This document shows positions 15,552-24,720 of a stretch of DNA of 64,000 nucleotides, in pieces. Within the stretch, counting starts at the first letter, position 1. Each line of letters opens with the position of its first letter. Where the stretch lies: contig CAZAEK010000005.1 of NCBI GenBank assembly GCA_964484125.1, forward strand, positions 1-64,000, written 5' to 3'. The translations under genes were made by a program, and so were the position numbers. This stretch comes from DSSM01 sp964484125. Lineage in GTDB: Bacteria > Bacteroidota > Ignavibacteria > Tepidaquicellales > Tepidaquicellaceae. The notes beneath the pieces are model-generated. The model made no database searches, had not been told where the DNA came from, and worked only from the letters and a program-made list of their open reading frames with translations.

Positions 15552-17480
15552 ATGACAAAAACAACAAAAAAAACAGACATTACAGATTTTGATTTATACC
15601 TTCTGGGCGAAGGAAATCATTTTGAAAGTTATGAAAAATTCGGAGCAAAGTTAAAAACCCGCAATGGAGTTGAAGGAGTTCAGTTTGCAGTATGGGCACC
15701 TAATGCAAAAAGCGTAAGTGTTGTTGGAAATTTCAACGGGTGGGATCCTGAAGCAAATTATATGGATAATCTCAATAGTTCCGGTGTATGGGCAACTTTC
15801 ATTCCGGGATTAAAAGAAGGGGAGCTTTATAAATATGCTATAAAATCACATGACCATGGTTATATTTCTTTTAAAACAGACCCTTATGCATTTAAAACAG
15901 AATTAAGACCGAGGACTGCATCTGTTGTTGCTGATATTGATAAATACAAATGGAACGATGAAGAATGGTTAAAAAAAAGGGAAAATTTTAACTTTCTTCG
16001 TTCCCCGATTTCTATCTATGAAGTTCATCTCGGCTCATGGAAAAAGGATTATGATAACAAGGAATTTAAAAATCCCTGGGGCTATAAAAATTACAGACAG
16101 TATGCCTATGAACTTGTTGAATGGGTAAAAAAAATGGGTTATACACATATCGAATTACTTCCTATTATGGAGCATCCGCTTGATGCGAGCTGGGGTTATC
16201 AGGTAATAAATTATTTCGCCCCAACAAGCAGATACGGAAATCCTGAAGACTTTATGTTTTTTGTTGATTTATGCCATCAAAATGATATTGGAGTAATACT
16301 CGATTGGGTACCCGCACACTTCCCGACTGATGATTACGGATTAGCAAATTATGACCATACTCAGTTATATGCATATAAGAGCTGGAAAAAAGGATATCAC
16401 AAAGACTGGGGAACACTGATATTTGATTACGGCAGAAATGAAGTAATAAATTTTCTGATATCAAATGCATTATTCTGGCTTGATAAATATCATATTGATG
16501 GATTAAGGGTAGATGCAGTGGCAAGTATGCTTTATCTCGATTATTCAAGGAAAGACGGAGAATGGGAGCCAAATATGTTTGGAGGCAGGGAAAATCTCGA
16601 AGCCATTGCATTTATAAAAAAGATGAATGAAGTTGTTCATTTATACCATAAAAATATTCTGATGTTTGCAGAGGAATCCACAGCTTATGGCGGAGTATCA
16701 CATCCTACTTATCTCGGAGGTCTTGGATTTGATATGAAATGGAATATGGGCTGGATGAACGATATTCTTTTTTATATGTCAAAAGAACCGGTACACAGAA
16801 AGTATCATCACAATCAGATTACTTTCTCCCTATGGTATGCATTTAACGAAAATTTTGTTCTCCCGGTATCTCATGACGAAGTAGTTCATGGAAAACGTGC
16901 TGTATTAAGAAAAATGCCGGGCGATTTATGGCAGATGTTTGCAAATCTTAAGGCATTTTACGGATTTATGTTCGGACATCCAGGCAAAAAATTAAATTTC
17001 ATGGGCAACGATATAGCTCAACACAACGAATGGAATTATGAATCGTCTGTTGATTGGTACATACTCGATTATGATTATAATTCAAAGTTTAACGCTTTCT
17101 TCAGAGATATTAATTTTTTGTACAGAAATGAAAAAGCTTTACACGAACTTGATTTTGAAGCAACCGGATTTCAATGGGTTGATTTCTCTGATGCAGATAA
17201 TAGTATCGTAAGTTTTCTGAGGCGTTCTGCTGACGGAAAAGAAATATTGCTTTTTGCCCTGAATTTCACACCCGTCCCAAGATATAATTATCAGCTTGGC
17301 GTTCCCTATCAGGGATATTACAAAGAAATTCTTAACAGCGATGCTGTAGAATATGGCGGAGGAGGAATCGGAAATATGGGCGGAGTTCACTCTGTACCAC
17401 ATAACAGATTCCTGTGTACGGATTCAATTTATGTAACTTTACCACCGCTTTCAGTTGTAATCTTTAAATTAGAATTATGA
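15552..17480 (+). CDS. glgB: 1,4-alpha-glucan branching enzyme GlgB
   Basis: The 642-residue protein has the N-terminal CBM48 beta-sandwich (about 25-125, EGVQFAVWAPNAKSVSVVGN) and a GH13 barrel. Catalytic residues are visible: the nucleophile D321 in GLRVDAVASM, the acid/base E374 in FAEES and D442 in SHDEVVHGK. GlgB forms alpha-1,6 branches in glycogen. Length matches the usual 630-730 residues. The stop codon overlaps the start of the GH57 gene (ATGA), so the two are translationally coupled; with malQ behind them this is a glycogen or maltodextrin operon. Confidence 0.97.
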   Translation: MTKTTKKTDITDFDLYLLGEGNHFESYEKFGAKLKTRNGVEGVQFAVWAPNAKSVSVVGNFNGWDPEANYMDNLNSSGVWATFIPGLKEGELYKYAIKSHDHGYISFKTDPYAFKTELRPRTASVVADIDKYKWNDEEWLKKRENFNFLRSPISIYEVHLGSWKKDYDNKEFKNPWGYKNYRQYAYELVEWVKKMGYTHIELLPIMEHPLDASWGYQVINYFAPTSRYGNPEDFMFFVDLCHQNDIGVILDWVPAHFPTDDYGLANYDHTQLYAYKSWKKGYHKDWGTLIFDYGRNEVINFLISNALFWLDKYHIDGLRVDAVASMLYLDYSRKDGEWEPNMFGGRENLEAIAFIKKMNEVVHLYHKNILMFAEESTAYGGVSHPTYLGGLGFDMKWNMGWMNDILFYMSKEPVHRKYHHNQITFSLWYAFNENFVLPVSHDEVVHGKRAVLRKMPGDLWQMFANLKAFYGFMFGHPGKKLNFMGNDIAQHNEWNYESSVDWYILDYDYNSKFNAFFRDINFLYRNEKALHELDFEATGFQWVDFSDADNSIVSFLRRSADGKEILLFALNFTPVPRYNYQLGVPYQGYYKEILNSDAVEYGGGGIGNMGGVHSVPHNRFLCTDSIYVTLPPLSVVIFKLEL

Positions 17481-19015
17481 CAAAGAAAACTATAATCAAT
17501 AAATTCCTTTGTATTCACGGGCATTTTTATCAGCCCCCGAGGGAAAACCCTTATACGGGTGAAATCCCACTTGAAGAATCAGCAGCTCCTTTCCACGATT
17601 GGAATGAAAGGATTTTTCAGGAATGTTATAAACCTAACACTGAAGCAATTATTGTTGATTCCAAAGGGAAAGTTAAAGAGCGTGTTAATAACTATGAATA
17701 CATTAATTTCAATTTCGGTCCTACACTGGCTCAGTGGATTATCAAAGAACATAAAACAACTTTTGATAAAATAATTGAAGCAGATAAGAAAAGTATTAAA
17801 CATTATCACGGACACGGCAATGCCATTGCACAGGTCTTTAACCACATTATAATGCCGCTCGCTAACCGAAGAGATAAAATAACTCAGGTCAGGTGGGGAG
17901 TCAGGTTTTTTGAGAAGTATTTCGAAAGAAAACCTGAATCAATATGGCTTGCTGAGACAGGATGCAATTATGAGACAATAGAAGTGCTTATTGAAGAAGG
18001 AATAAAATATATAATCCTTGACCCGTCACAATCTTTAAGAATAAGAAAAATTGGAGGCAAGGAATGGATTGATGTATCAGATAACAGCATAAACCCGAAG
18101 CAACCTTACAGATGTTATCTTAAAAATTCAAAGAAATATATTGATATATTTTTTTATGACGGACCGATTTCGAAATCTATTGCTTTTGATGATATAGCAT
18201 TCAGTTCGGAAAAACTTATGAGCAGAATTGAACAGGCAACAGGAATGGAAACAGAAAAACCGCAACTGATAAGTATAGCAGTTGATGGCGAAACATTCGG
18301 ACATCATAAAAAATTCAGCGACAGAACAATTGCATACTTGCTTAAGTATCTTGCAAAAAACAGAGGATTTAAAGTAACGAACTACGGAGAATTTCTTGAA
18401 ATGTATCCACCGGAATATGAAGTTGAATTAAAACCGGGAGAATTAGATGAAGGTACATCATGGAGCTGTATGCACGGAGTAGGAAGATGGAAAAAGGATT
18501 GCGGATGCTCCACAGGCGGGGGTCCGGGCTGGAATCAGAAGTGGAGAGAACCACTAAGAAATTCTCTGAACGGATTGAGAGATAAATTAACAGTAATATT
18601 CGAATTATACGGCAGAGGATTATTAAAGGATGTGTGGGAAGCACGCAATGATTACATTGAATTAATATTAGATACAAGCAGTGAAGCAGAATGGAAATAT
18701 TTTGAAAGAAATGCATCGAAGGTATTAACAAAAGAGGAAAAGGAATTATGTATTAATTTACTTGAGATGGAAAGACTTGCCTTATATATGTTTACAAGTT
18801 GCGGCTGGTTTTTTAATGACCTTGACGGACTTGAAACTAAAAAAATTCTTCAATATGCAAAAAGAGCTCTTGATATAGGAGAAAAAATTTCCGGTTTGGA
18901 TCTAAAGACAGATTTCCTCGAAGAACTCTCTAAAGCAAAAAGTAATGTATCAGCTCCGGGTACTACAGAATTATTAAACGGGAATCAGATATTTCTTAAT
19001 TTGAAAAATGAATAA
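17477..19015 (+). CDS. GH57 / DUF3536-family glycoside hydrolase-like protein
   Basis: The N-terminal GH57 domain (about 1-310) opens with the CIHGHFYQPPRENP motif and has the likely nucleophile E160 in WLAETGCNYET and the acid D270 in AVDGETFGHH. The rest, from GTSWSCMHGVGRW onward, matches the DUF3536 type found in alpha-glucan-processing proteins. At 512 residues it seems shorter than most family members I know of (about 750-850), so part of the C-terminal domain may be absent. It probably acts as an alpha-amylase or glucanotransferase on the same glucan as its neighbours. It overlaps glgB by four bases; malQ follows 14 bases later. Confidence 0.85.
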   Translation: MTKKTIINKFLCIHGHFYQPPRENPYTGEIPLEESAAPFHDWNERIFQECYKPNTEAIIVDSKGKVKERVNNYEYINFNFGPTLAQWIIKEHKTTFDKIIEADKKSIKHYHGHGNAIAQVFNHIIMPLANRRDKITQVRWGVRFFEKYFERKPESIWLAETGCNYETIEVLIEEGIKYIILDPSQSLRIRKIGGKEWIDVSDNSINPKQPYRCYLKNSKKYIDIFFYDGPISKSIAFDDIAFSSEKLMSRIEQATGMETEKPQLISIAVDGETFGHHKKFSDRTIAYLLKYLAKNRGFKVTNYGEFLEMYPPEYEVELKPGELDEGTSWSCMHGVGRWKKDCGCSTGGGPGWNQKWREPLRNSLNGLRDKLTVIFELYGRGLLKDVWEARNDYIELILDTSSEAEWKYFERNASKVLTKEEKELCINLLEMERLALYMFTSCGWFFNDLDGLETKKILQYAKRALDIGEKISGLDLKTDFLEELSKAKSNVSAPGTTELLNGNQIFLNLKNE

Positions 19016-19029
19016 ATATAATTAATAAT

Positions 19030-20868
19030 ATGGACTTAGAGAATTATTTTTTAAACTCAAAAACCGGATCAAAATGGTCAAAAATTGGAATACGCAGAAG
19101 AGCCGGTTTGGCAGTTCCGCTTTTTTCGGTGTATTCAAAAAACAGTGTTGGTATCGGGGAGATACCTGATATTAAAGGATTGATTAAATGGGGTAAAAAA
19201 TGCGGTTTATCAATTATAATGCTTTTACCACTCTATGATATGGGATATGATAACTCTCCATATAACGCACTGAGCTCATTTGCTTTAGACCCTGTTTATA
19301 TCTCTCTGAGAGACCTGAAGGAAGTGAATTTAGAACCATTTAAAAAAGAAATAAGTGCTTTAAAAAGAAAAAATAAATCAGGTTCCGGTTTGGTAAATTT
19401 TGAGATAAAGAAAGCCAAGCTGAAAATTCTGAACGAAATTTACAATAAGACTTATGTCAGCGGAATAAAAAAATTTAATGAATTCAAGAAAGAAAATATG
19501 CATTGGCTGAGAAATTATGCGCTGTACAAAGCATTAAAGGAATATAACTACGGCGATGGATGGGAAGACTGGAATCCCGGACAAAGGGATTGCGTAGAAG
19601 AAATACTTTCAGAATTTGAGCTGATAAATAAAAAACAATTTGATTTTATATATTGGGTGCAGTGGCAGTTATATGAACAGTTGAAGAATATAAAAAAATA
19701 TGCAACCGATAACGGAGTACTTATGATAGGTGATATTCCGTTTTTAGTAAGCAGGGATAGTGCTGATGTATGGTCAAATAAAAATTATTTTAATCTTAAC
19801 ACTGCTTCAGGAGCTCCGCCTGATATGTATTTTGCAAACGGGCAGAAATGGGGAATGCCACCATATAACTGGTATGAAATAGAAAAAAACAACTATGAAT
19901 ATATTTCGCAAAAACTGAAATATGCTGAAAATTTTTATGATATGTACAGGATTGACCATTTCGTAGGGCTTTTCCGTTTATGGACAATTGATATAAATTC
20001 AAAGGAAGAGCGGGGAGGGTTAGACGGTTATTTTGATCCGCCGGAGGAACATTTATGGGAAGAGCACGGGGTTAAAATATTAAATGCAATGCTCAACTCA
20101 ACAACTATGTTACCTTGTGCAGAAGACCTCGGAGTTGTTCCGCATTGTTCATATAAAGTTCTGAATGAATATGGTATTACAGGAATGGAGATTCAGAGAT
20201 GGTCAAAAGAGAGAAGTCAGAGGTATGATTTCCTTAATGAAGATGAATACAGGATTAATTCAATTTCATCAGTATCAACTCACGACTCGAGTCTGTTTTT
20301 CCAGTGGTGGTTGAACGAAGCGGGAACAGTTGATTCTGAGCTTTTTAAAAGACTTTGCAGCTACAGGGATATAACAGGCGAGAGATATGATGCAATCAGA
20401 AATGAATTATTCGATGATGAACATCCCGATGAATCGCGGCTCTTGTGGAAAGAGGAAATCAGTTCACTCGAAATATTTCTGCAAAAAATTAATCTACCGT
20501 TAGAACAAGCATGGGACCTTGCTGGATTATATCTCGACAGTTACAATGAAAAGATAAAGTTTCTTAATTATATTGGAGTTGATTATAACATTGATTTAAG
20601 GGAAATAGATAACGGAATAATAAAATCAGCCATCAGAAAATCAATGATGACAAATTCTGTTTTTGCAATCAATTTAATTCAGGAATATCTCTCGCTTGAT
20701 GAAAGTTGTTTCAATTATTTCAGGGAAAGACCTTCAAGAATAAATTTCCCCGGCAAAATTAATGAAACCAACTGGAGAACTGTATTACCGGTTCCAATTG
20801 AGAAATTAAGTTTTCTGGCAGTAAGTGATTTAATTAAGGATATGGTATCTGAATCAAAGAGAGATTAA
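19030..20868 (+). CDS. malQ: 4-alpha-glucanotransferase (GH77)
   Basis: The 612-residue protein has the GH77 start RRAGLAVPLFSVYSKNSVGI, the nucleophile D309 in MYRIDHFVGLFRLW, the acid/base E365 in CAEDLGVVP and D419 in STHDSS. The enzyme transfers maltodextrin chains and releases glucose, complementing branching and debranching steps. The length is slightly above the usual 500-580 because of inserts around residues 130-160 and 430-530. It ends in the TTAA shared with the stop of the convergent gene on the other strand. Confidence 0.93.
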   Translation: MDLENYFLNSKTGSKWSKIGIRRRAGLAVPLFSVYSKNSVGIGEIPDIKGLIKWGKKCGLSIIMLLPLYDMGYDNSPYNALSSFALDPVYISLRDLKEVNLEPFKKEISALKRKNKSGSGLVNFEIKKAKLKILNEIYNKTYVSGIKKFNEFKKENMHWLRNYALYKALKEYNYGDGWEDWNPGQRDCVEEILSEFELINKKQFDFIYWVQWQLYEQLKNIKKYATDNGVLMIGDIPFLVSRDSADVWSNKNYFNLNTASGAPPDMYFANGQKWGMPPYNWYEIEKNNYEYISQKLKYAENFYDMYRIDHFVGLFRLWTIDINSKEERGGLDGYFDPPEEHLWEEHGVKILNAMLNSTTMLPCAEDLGVVPHCSYKVLNEYGITGMEIQRWSKERSQRYDFLNEDEYRINSISSVSTHDSSLFFQWWLNEAGTVDSELFKRLCSYRDITGERYDAIRNELFDDEHPDESRLLWKEEISSLEIFLQKINLPLEQAWDLAGLYLDSYNEKIKFLNYIGVDYNIDLREIDNGIIKSAIRKSMMTNSVFAINLIQEYLSLDESCFNYFRERPSRINFPGKINETNWRTVLPVPIEKLSFLAVSDLIKDMVSESKRD

Positions 20869-22544
20869 TAATCAATGTTCATTCTGAAAGCGGCAAAACT
20901 GGTTTCTTTTTTGTAACGCTTGGCAACATAGTCATCAATCATATACGAATATTCAAGCGTAAACCAGAAATTTCTTATAATCTGAAACCTGAGAGAGATA
21001 TTTATTATATTTGTGTTTATTCTGTCGCCTTCAAGGAAAGTTGCATCCGGGTCATCAATTCCCGGTCTGTAAGTAAAAAATACATCGCTGCCGACGTTTT
21101 TAATTATATTACCTGCATCATCAAGAATGTTACTGCCTTTACGCCTGTACCTGTAATCAGCTGAAAGTCTTACTTTGTGAGATAAATTATAATCCAATCC
21201 CGTAAAAATTTCATCTGCATTAGGACCAAGTTGGTGTCCGAGTATTACGCCCTGTGAAGTGTAATTATCTTTAATATCATAATGTGAATAGACATAAGGC
21301 CTTATCTTTGTATATTCAAGATATAAGCTTAAATCTTTCAACCCTAAAGGTTCATAAGCCATAGCTCCTATCTGATAGCCGATTTTCTGGTCTATGCTTG
21401 TCTTTCCGAAAAATGAAGCAAATCCCTGGTCATCATCAATGTAATAAGTGCCGGTTATTTCAAAACCTTTGATAAAGTTAGTCTGAAAATCGAGGAAGAA
21501 GTTTTTATTATCTCTGTCCTGAAGATTTTTTTCAGCTTCGAGGTAAAGGAGGAAAGGATTAAGATATGCAAAATCAATTCTGCCGTTGTAAATTACAACT
21601 TCTCCAAATCCAAAATTAATGAAATTTTTCAGGTTTATATTGAGTCTGTTAGTTGCAAAGTATTTTGTATATCTTTCCTCCCTGTTTTGGAAAAACTGTC
21701 CAGGCATTGAGGCGTGAAGATGCATAAACTGTAAAACACCGTATTTAACCTGCAGTTTAAGAAAATCCATATCGGGTGCGTTGTTTGAAAAAAGGAATTT
21801 ATCTCCATAACCATGCCCAAGCATTACTTTCTCTCTTCCAAGTTGAACTGAAATATCAAGGTCATCTAATGGTTTTGTAGAGTATTTCAGATAACCGTAT
21901 TGAAAACCATAATCCCTTTGTTTTTCTCTTTTTTCCTGAAATTTATAATCTGTATTCAGGTGAGGGAATAGCATTAATGCAGTGCTTTCCTGACCTATAG
22001 TAACGCCCTTGTTAAAAGAAATAAGAAATCCAAAATGTTCCAGAAGAGTGCCCCTCGCTCTGAGACCTCCATCCATAACCAGGGCATTATATTTAATTTC
22101 GGGTTTTATTTCTTTTCCGACAAAAAGATTACCGATAAATTCAAGCGTAAAATTGTTTTTATCTCTTTTGAAATTATAGATATGTTTGCTCTTATCCGAA
22201 AAAATATTATTTAACCTTTTTTTAAAGCTCATTGTGTCATTGAAAATATTGAAAGTATTTTCTCTGTTCTGAAGTTCAGGAATAAACTCAATCCTGTATC
22301 TGTCAAGCAGTTCTTTCTCAGTAACTGAAAGCTCATTCCTCTTTTCATTTGCTTTTTCAAGAAAATCCGAGACTTCATATCTTGCAAGGTTAATATATCC
22401 ATCATCAAACCCTGAAATAATACGTTTCACTTTCATTTCTTTCAGAAACTCATATACTGGATTTGTAACAGGAACATTTTCCACCTGAGATAAAACCGGA
22501 AAAGTTATAGAAATAAATAAAACAAATGTTAATATATTTTTCAT
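20865..22544 (-). CDS. Wzi-like outer-membrane beta-barrel protein
   Basis: A signal peptide (about 1-19, ending LSQ) is followed by an N-terminal helical domain (about 25-110) and a long region of alternating hydrophobic residues typical of an outer-membrane barrel, with segments such as GYLKYSTKPLDDLDISVQLG and RIDFAYLNPFLLYLEAEKNL. These fit the Wzi capsule-assembly family, which in Escherichia coli binds and organises surface polysaccharide. The C-terminus ends in alternating residues and a final Tyr (AAFRMNIDY), as usual for barrels. It follows the DUF2851 gene by five bases on the same strand. Confidence 0.75.
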   Translation of the reverse strand: MKNILTFVLFISITFPVLSQVENVPVTNPVYEFLKEMKVKRIISGFDDGYINLARYEVSDFLEKANEKRNELSVTEKELLDRYRIEFIPELQNRENTFNIFNDTMSFKKRLNNIFSDKSKHIYNFKRDKNNFTLEFIGNLFVGKEIKPEIKYNALVMDGGLRARGTLLEHFGFLISFNKGVTIGQESTALMLFPHLNTDYKFQEKREKQRDYGFQYGYLKYSTKPLDDLDISVQLGREKVMLGHGYGDKFLFSNNAPDMDFLKLQVKYGVLQFMHLHASMPGQFFQNREERYTKYFATNRLNINLKNFINFGFGEVVIYNGRIDFAYLNPFLLYLEAEKNLQDRDNKNFFLDFQTNFIKGFEITGTYYIDDDQGFASFFGKTSIDQKIGYQIGAMAYEPLGLKDLSLYLEYTKIRPYVYSHYDIKDNYTSQGVILGHQLGPNADEIFTGLDYNLSHKVRLSADYRYRRKGSNILDDAGNIIKNVGSDVFFTYRPGIDDPDATFLEGDRINTNIINISLRFQIIRNFWFTLEYSYMIDDYVAKRYKKETSFAAFRMNIDY

Positions 22545-22549
22545 TTCGT

Positions 22550-23950
22550 TTAATAAAGTATTATTTGCAAATAGTCAATTTTGTCTTCGTTGACAAAAAC
22601 GCTACTCCCAATCAGGCACTCATCACATTTCCCTTTCACACAGGAAAAGTTATGGAGGTGAATTAATCCCTGCTGTACTGCAGTTGTTCTGGCTTTGACA
22701 CGAAGTTGGGATTCCATTATTCTGGTAATCTCGTTTCTTCCGGAAGATTTTGATGTAAGATAAAAATTTTTAATATTGTTTCTTAAAACTGTGTTTTCAA
22801 AACTCACTGAATAAAGCAATGCAAAGGGAAAAATTACGTTGATAATAATATCTTTTACCCTCTCCACACCAATAGAATTGTTAATTTTTGGAGTTGATTT
22901 ACCGAAATTATAATGAAATTTCCAGTAATCTGAAATTTCAATACCAAGGAATAAACTGCTGATTCTTTTTATGGCATTATCATCTTCAAAAGACAGAATA
23001 ATTTCTTTAAATAAATTATTGTTGATTATTTCTGCTAAGACGCCCGAAGCATAGGCAAGTCTGCGGGTAGGGAAGTTTTGAGGTCTGAGTCTGAAAAAAT
23101 TCCATTCAGCTTTATCCATAGATTCTATACCGAGGTTCTGAAAATGTTTCTCTTTTAATGATTTAATTTTATCAATATATAAATCTCCGTTGTTCAAATT
23201 ATATAAAAGTCCTGCAGCCCCGTATATTATTGCATCAAGATCTTCCAATCCGTAATTTTCTTTAGTAATTTTGTTAAGAGGAATTAACCTTGCCATTTTC
23301 AGAAACTGACTCTTATTTTTTGAGAAGCCGAGAGCTTCACATATAAATTCAAAAAGAATTTTTTCCCAAACAGGTTTTTTCTTTATTTCATAGCCCTCAT
23401 CTGTAAGCTCTTCGAGTCTTTGTTTTATTCTTGAAGTTCTGTAATTAAGTCTTTTCAAACCAATTGTTTCCAGATAATCTATTTTTTTTATCTGAGGTAT
23501 ATTCACGTTTTGTTCAAAGCACGGAAGTCTGAATTCTTTTGAGGGATTATCAATGATTTCCTGCCAGATGTTATGAATAGAATTTGTAAGAAATTTCGAA
23601 AGTATAACAGTAGGTATAACTCTGGAATTTTTAGCGAGAATTTTGGATTCATTGTCCTTTTCTGTTTCCCAGAATACTATATGAAGTATAACTTTATTAT
23701 ATTTCTCCTCTTTCTGGTGTTTATGTGCTTTCCAGTCTGAAAAAGATTTATGGATTTCCACATCTCCGGAAAAAAGATGTCCGTCTATTCTGATAAATGC
23801 GTCCTTATAATCCGGACCATGGTCTTTGTTTTTTTCTCCTGTAAAAAGAACTTCAATATTCTTACCGTCAATGGATTTTAATCCCGAATAGTATGAAGTT
23901 TTTTCCCAAATCCGGCAAATAAAATTCTCATTGAGGTTTAGTTTTTTCAT
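22550..23950 (-). CDS. DUF2851 family protein
   Basis: The 466-residue protein shows the DUF2851 hallmarks: GPDYKDAFIRIDGHLFSGDVEIH near residues 45-67, the HIVFW segment after it, and a cysteine-rich end with C-x4-C-x2-C (CVKGKCDEC) that could bind a metal. The PD-x(n)-(D/E)xH-like pattern of the first domain recalls nuclease folds, but no activity is known for the family. No signal peptide or membrane helices. First gene of a two-gene unit with the Wzi-like protein; divergent from the TPR lipoprotein gene. Confidence 0.8.
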   Translation of the reverse strand: MKKLNLNENFICRIWEKTSYYSGLKSIDGKNIEVLFTGEKNKDHGPDYKDAFIRIDGHLFSGDVEIHKSFSDWKAHKHQKEEKYNKVILHIVFWETEKDNESKILAKNSRVIPTVILSKFLTNSIHNIWQEIIDNPSKEFRLPCFEQNVNIPQIKKIDYLETIGLKRLNYRTSRIKQRLEELTDEGYEIKKKPVWEKILFEFICEALGFSKNKSQFLKMARLIPLNKITKENYGLEDLDAIIYGAAGLLYNLNNGDLYIDKIKSLKEKHFQNLGIESMDKAEWNFFRLRPQNFPTRRLAYASGVLAEIINNNLFKEIILSFEDDNAIKRISSLFLGIEISDYWKFHYNFGKSTPKINNSIGVERVKDIIINVIFPFALLYSVSFENTVLRNNIKNFYLTSKSSGRNEITRIMESQLRVKARTTAVQQGLIHLHNFSCVKGKCDECLIGSSVFVNEDKIDYLQIILY

Positions 23951-24009
23951 TAATATTTTTACTTAAATTCAGTAAATTAACATAATTTACTAAAACTTAA
24001 AATAAAAAT

Positions 24010-24672
24010 ATGTTTAAAAAGAACTTATCATTTTTACCCATAGTCCTTCTGCTGGGCTTAATTCTTGCTTCATGTTCTCAAAACACGAAAACCGAAGAAG
24101 AGTACCTCAACACTGCAAAATCATTATTAGACAGCGGTACAGCTATTAAAGATGACAATCTGAAAAAAGAAGCATTGAATTTATATAAAGAATTCCTTAC
24201 AAAATATCCGAATTCAGCAAAAGGAATCTTTGCGTATAATCAGATAGCAGGAATATATTTTGACCTGAAGAACTATGACGAATCCATTAATACCTATAAG
24301 GAACTCGCCGCAAAGTATCCCGATACTAAAGATGCAAAGAACTCTTTGTTTATGGTCGCCTTTATATACGATGAGACGATGAAAAACAAGGAAAAAGCCA
24401 TTGAAGCTTATGAAGAATTTCTGAAAAAATATCCAAAAGATACTGAAGAAGGAGAGAAACTGAGCGAATCTGCAACTTATATGCTCCAGAACCTGAAGTC
24501 CGGAAACAATATGGAAGATATAATTAAGAAAATAGAAGAGCAGGAGAAAAAATCAGGAACAGACAAAAAGGAAGAACCTAAAACAGACAGTAAAACACCT
24601 CAGGAAATCAAGCAGAACAGGACACTTGAAGTAAAGCCGGAAACAGACGCAAATGTTGATACCAAAAAATAA
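24010..24672 (+). CDS. TPR-repeat lipoprotein
   Basis: The lipobox LASC (C22) follows a hydrophobic signal. The mature protein holds about three tetratricopeptide-like repeats (about 35-160), for example GIFAYNQIAGIYFDLKNYDE and KDAKNSLFMVAFIYDETM, and then a Lys/Glu/Thr-rich tail that may be disordered. It resembles the YbgF/BamD class of periplasmic TPR proteins that scaffold envelope complexes, but specific partners cannot be told. It stands alone between a divergent DUF2851 gene and a convergent antiporter gene, with a shared terminator. Confidence 0.8.
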   Translation: MFKKNLSFLPIVLLLGLILASCSQNTKTEEEYLNTAKSLLDSGTAIKDDNLKKEALNLYKEFLTKYPNSAKGIFAYNQIAGIYFDLKNYDESINTYKELAAKYPDTKDAKNSLFMVAFIYDETMKNKEKAIEAYEEFLKKYPKDTEEGEKLSESATYMLQNLKSGNNMEDIIKKIEEQEKKSGTDKKEEPKTDSKTPQEIKQNRTLEVKPETDANVDTKK

Positions 24673-24690
24673 AGATAATTATTAATTTTG

Positions 24691-24720
24691 AAAGGCAGGT
24701 ATTAAATCCTGCCTTTTTTT
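24691..24720. terminator. Bidirectional terminator between TPR lipoprotein and mrpA-like genes
   Basis: AAAGGCAGG (24691-24699) and CCTGCCTTT (24708-24716) form a 9-bp stem with an 8-base loop, with seven Ts in total at its end (24714-24720). The flanking A and T runs allow termination in both directions. Confidence 0.85.

Noticed and set aside
16252..16611. Minus-strand open frame inside glgB
   Set aside because: Antisense to the conserved catalytic barrel; no recognisable product.
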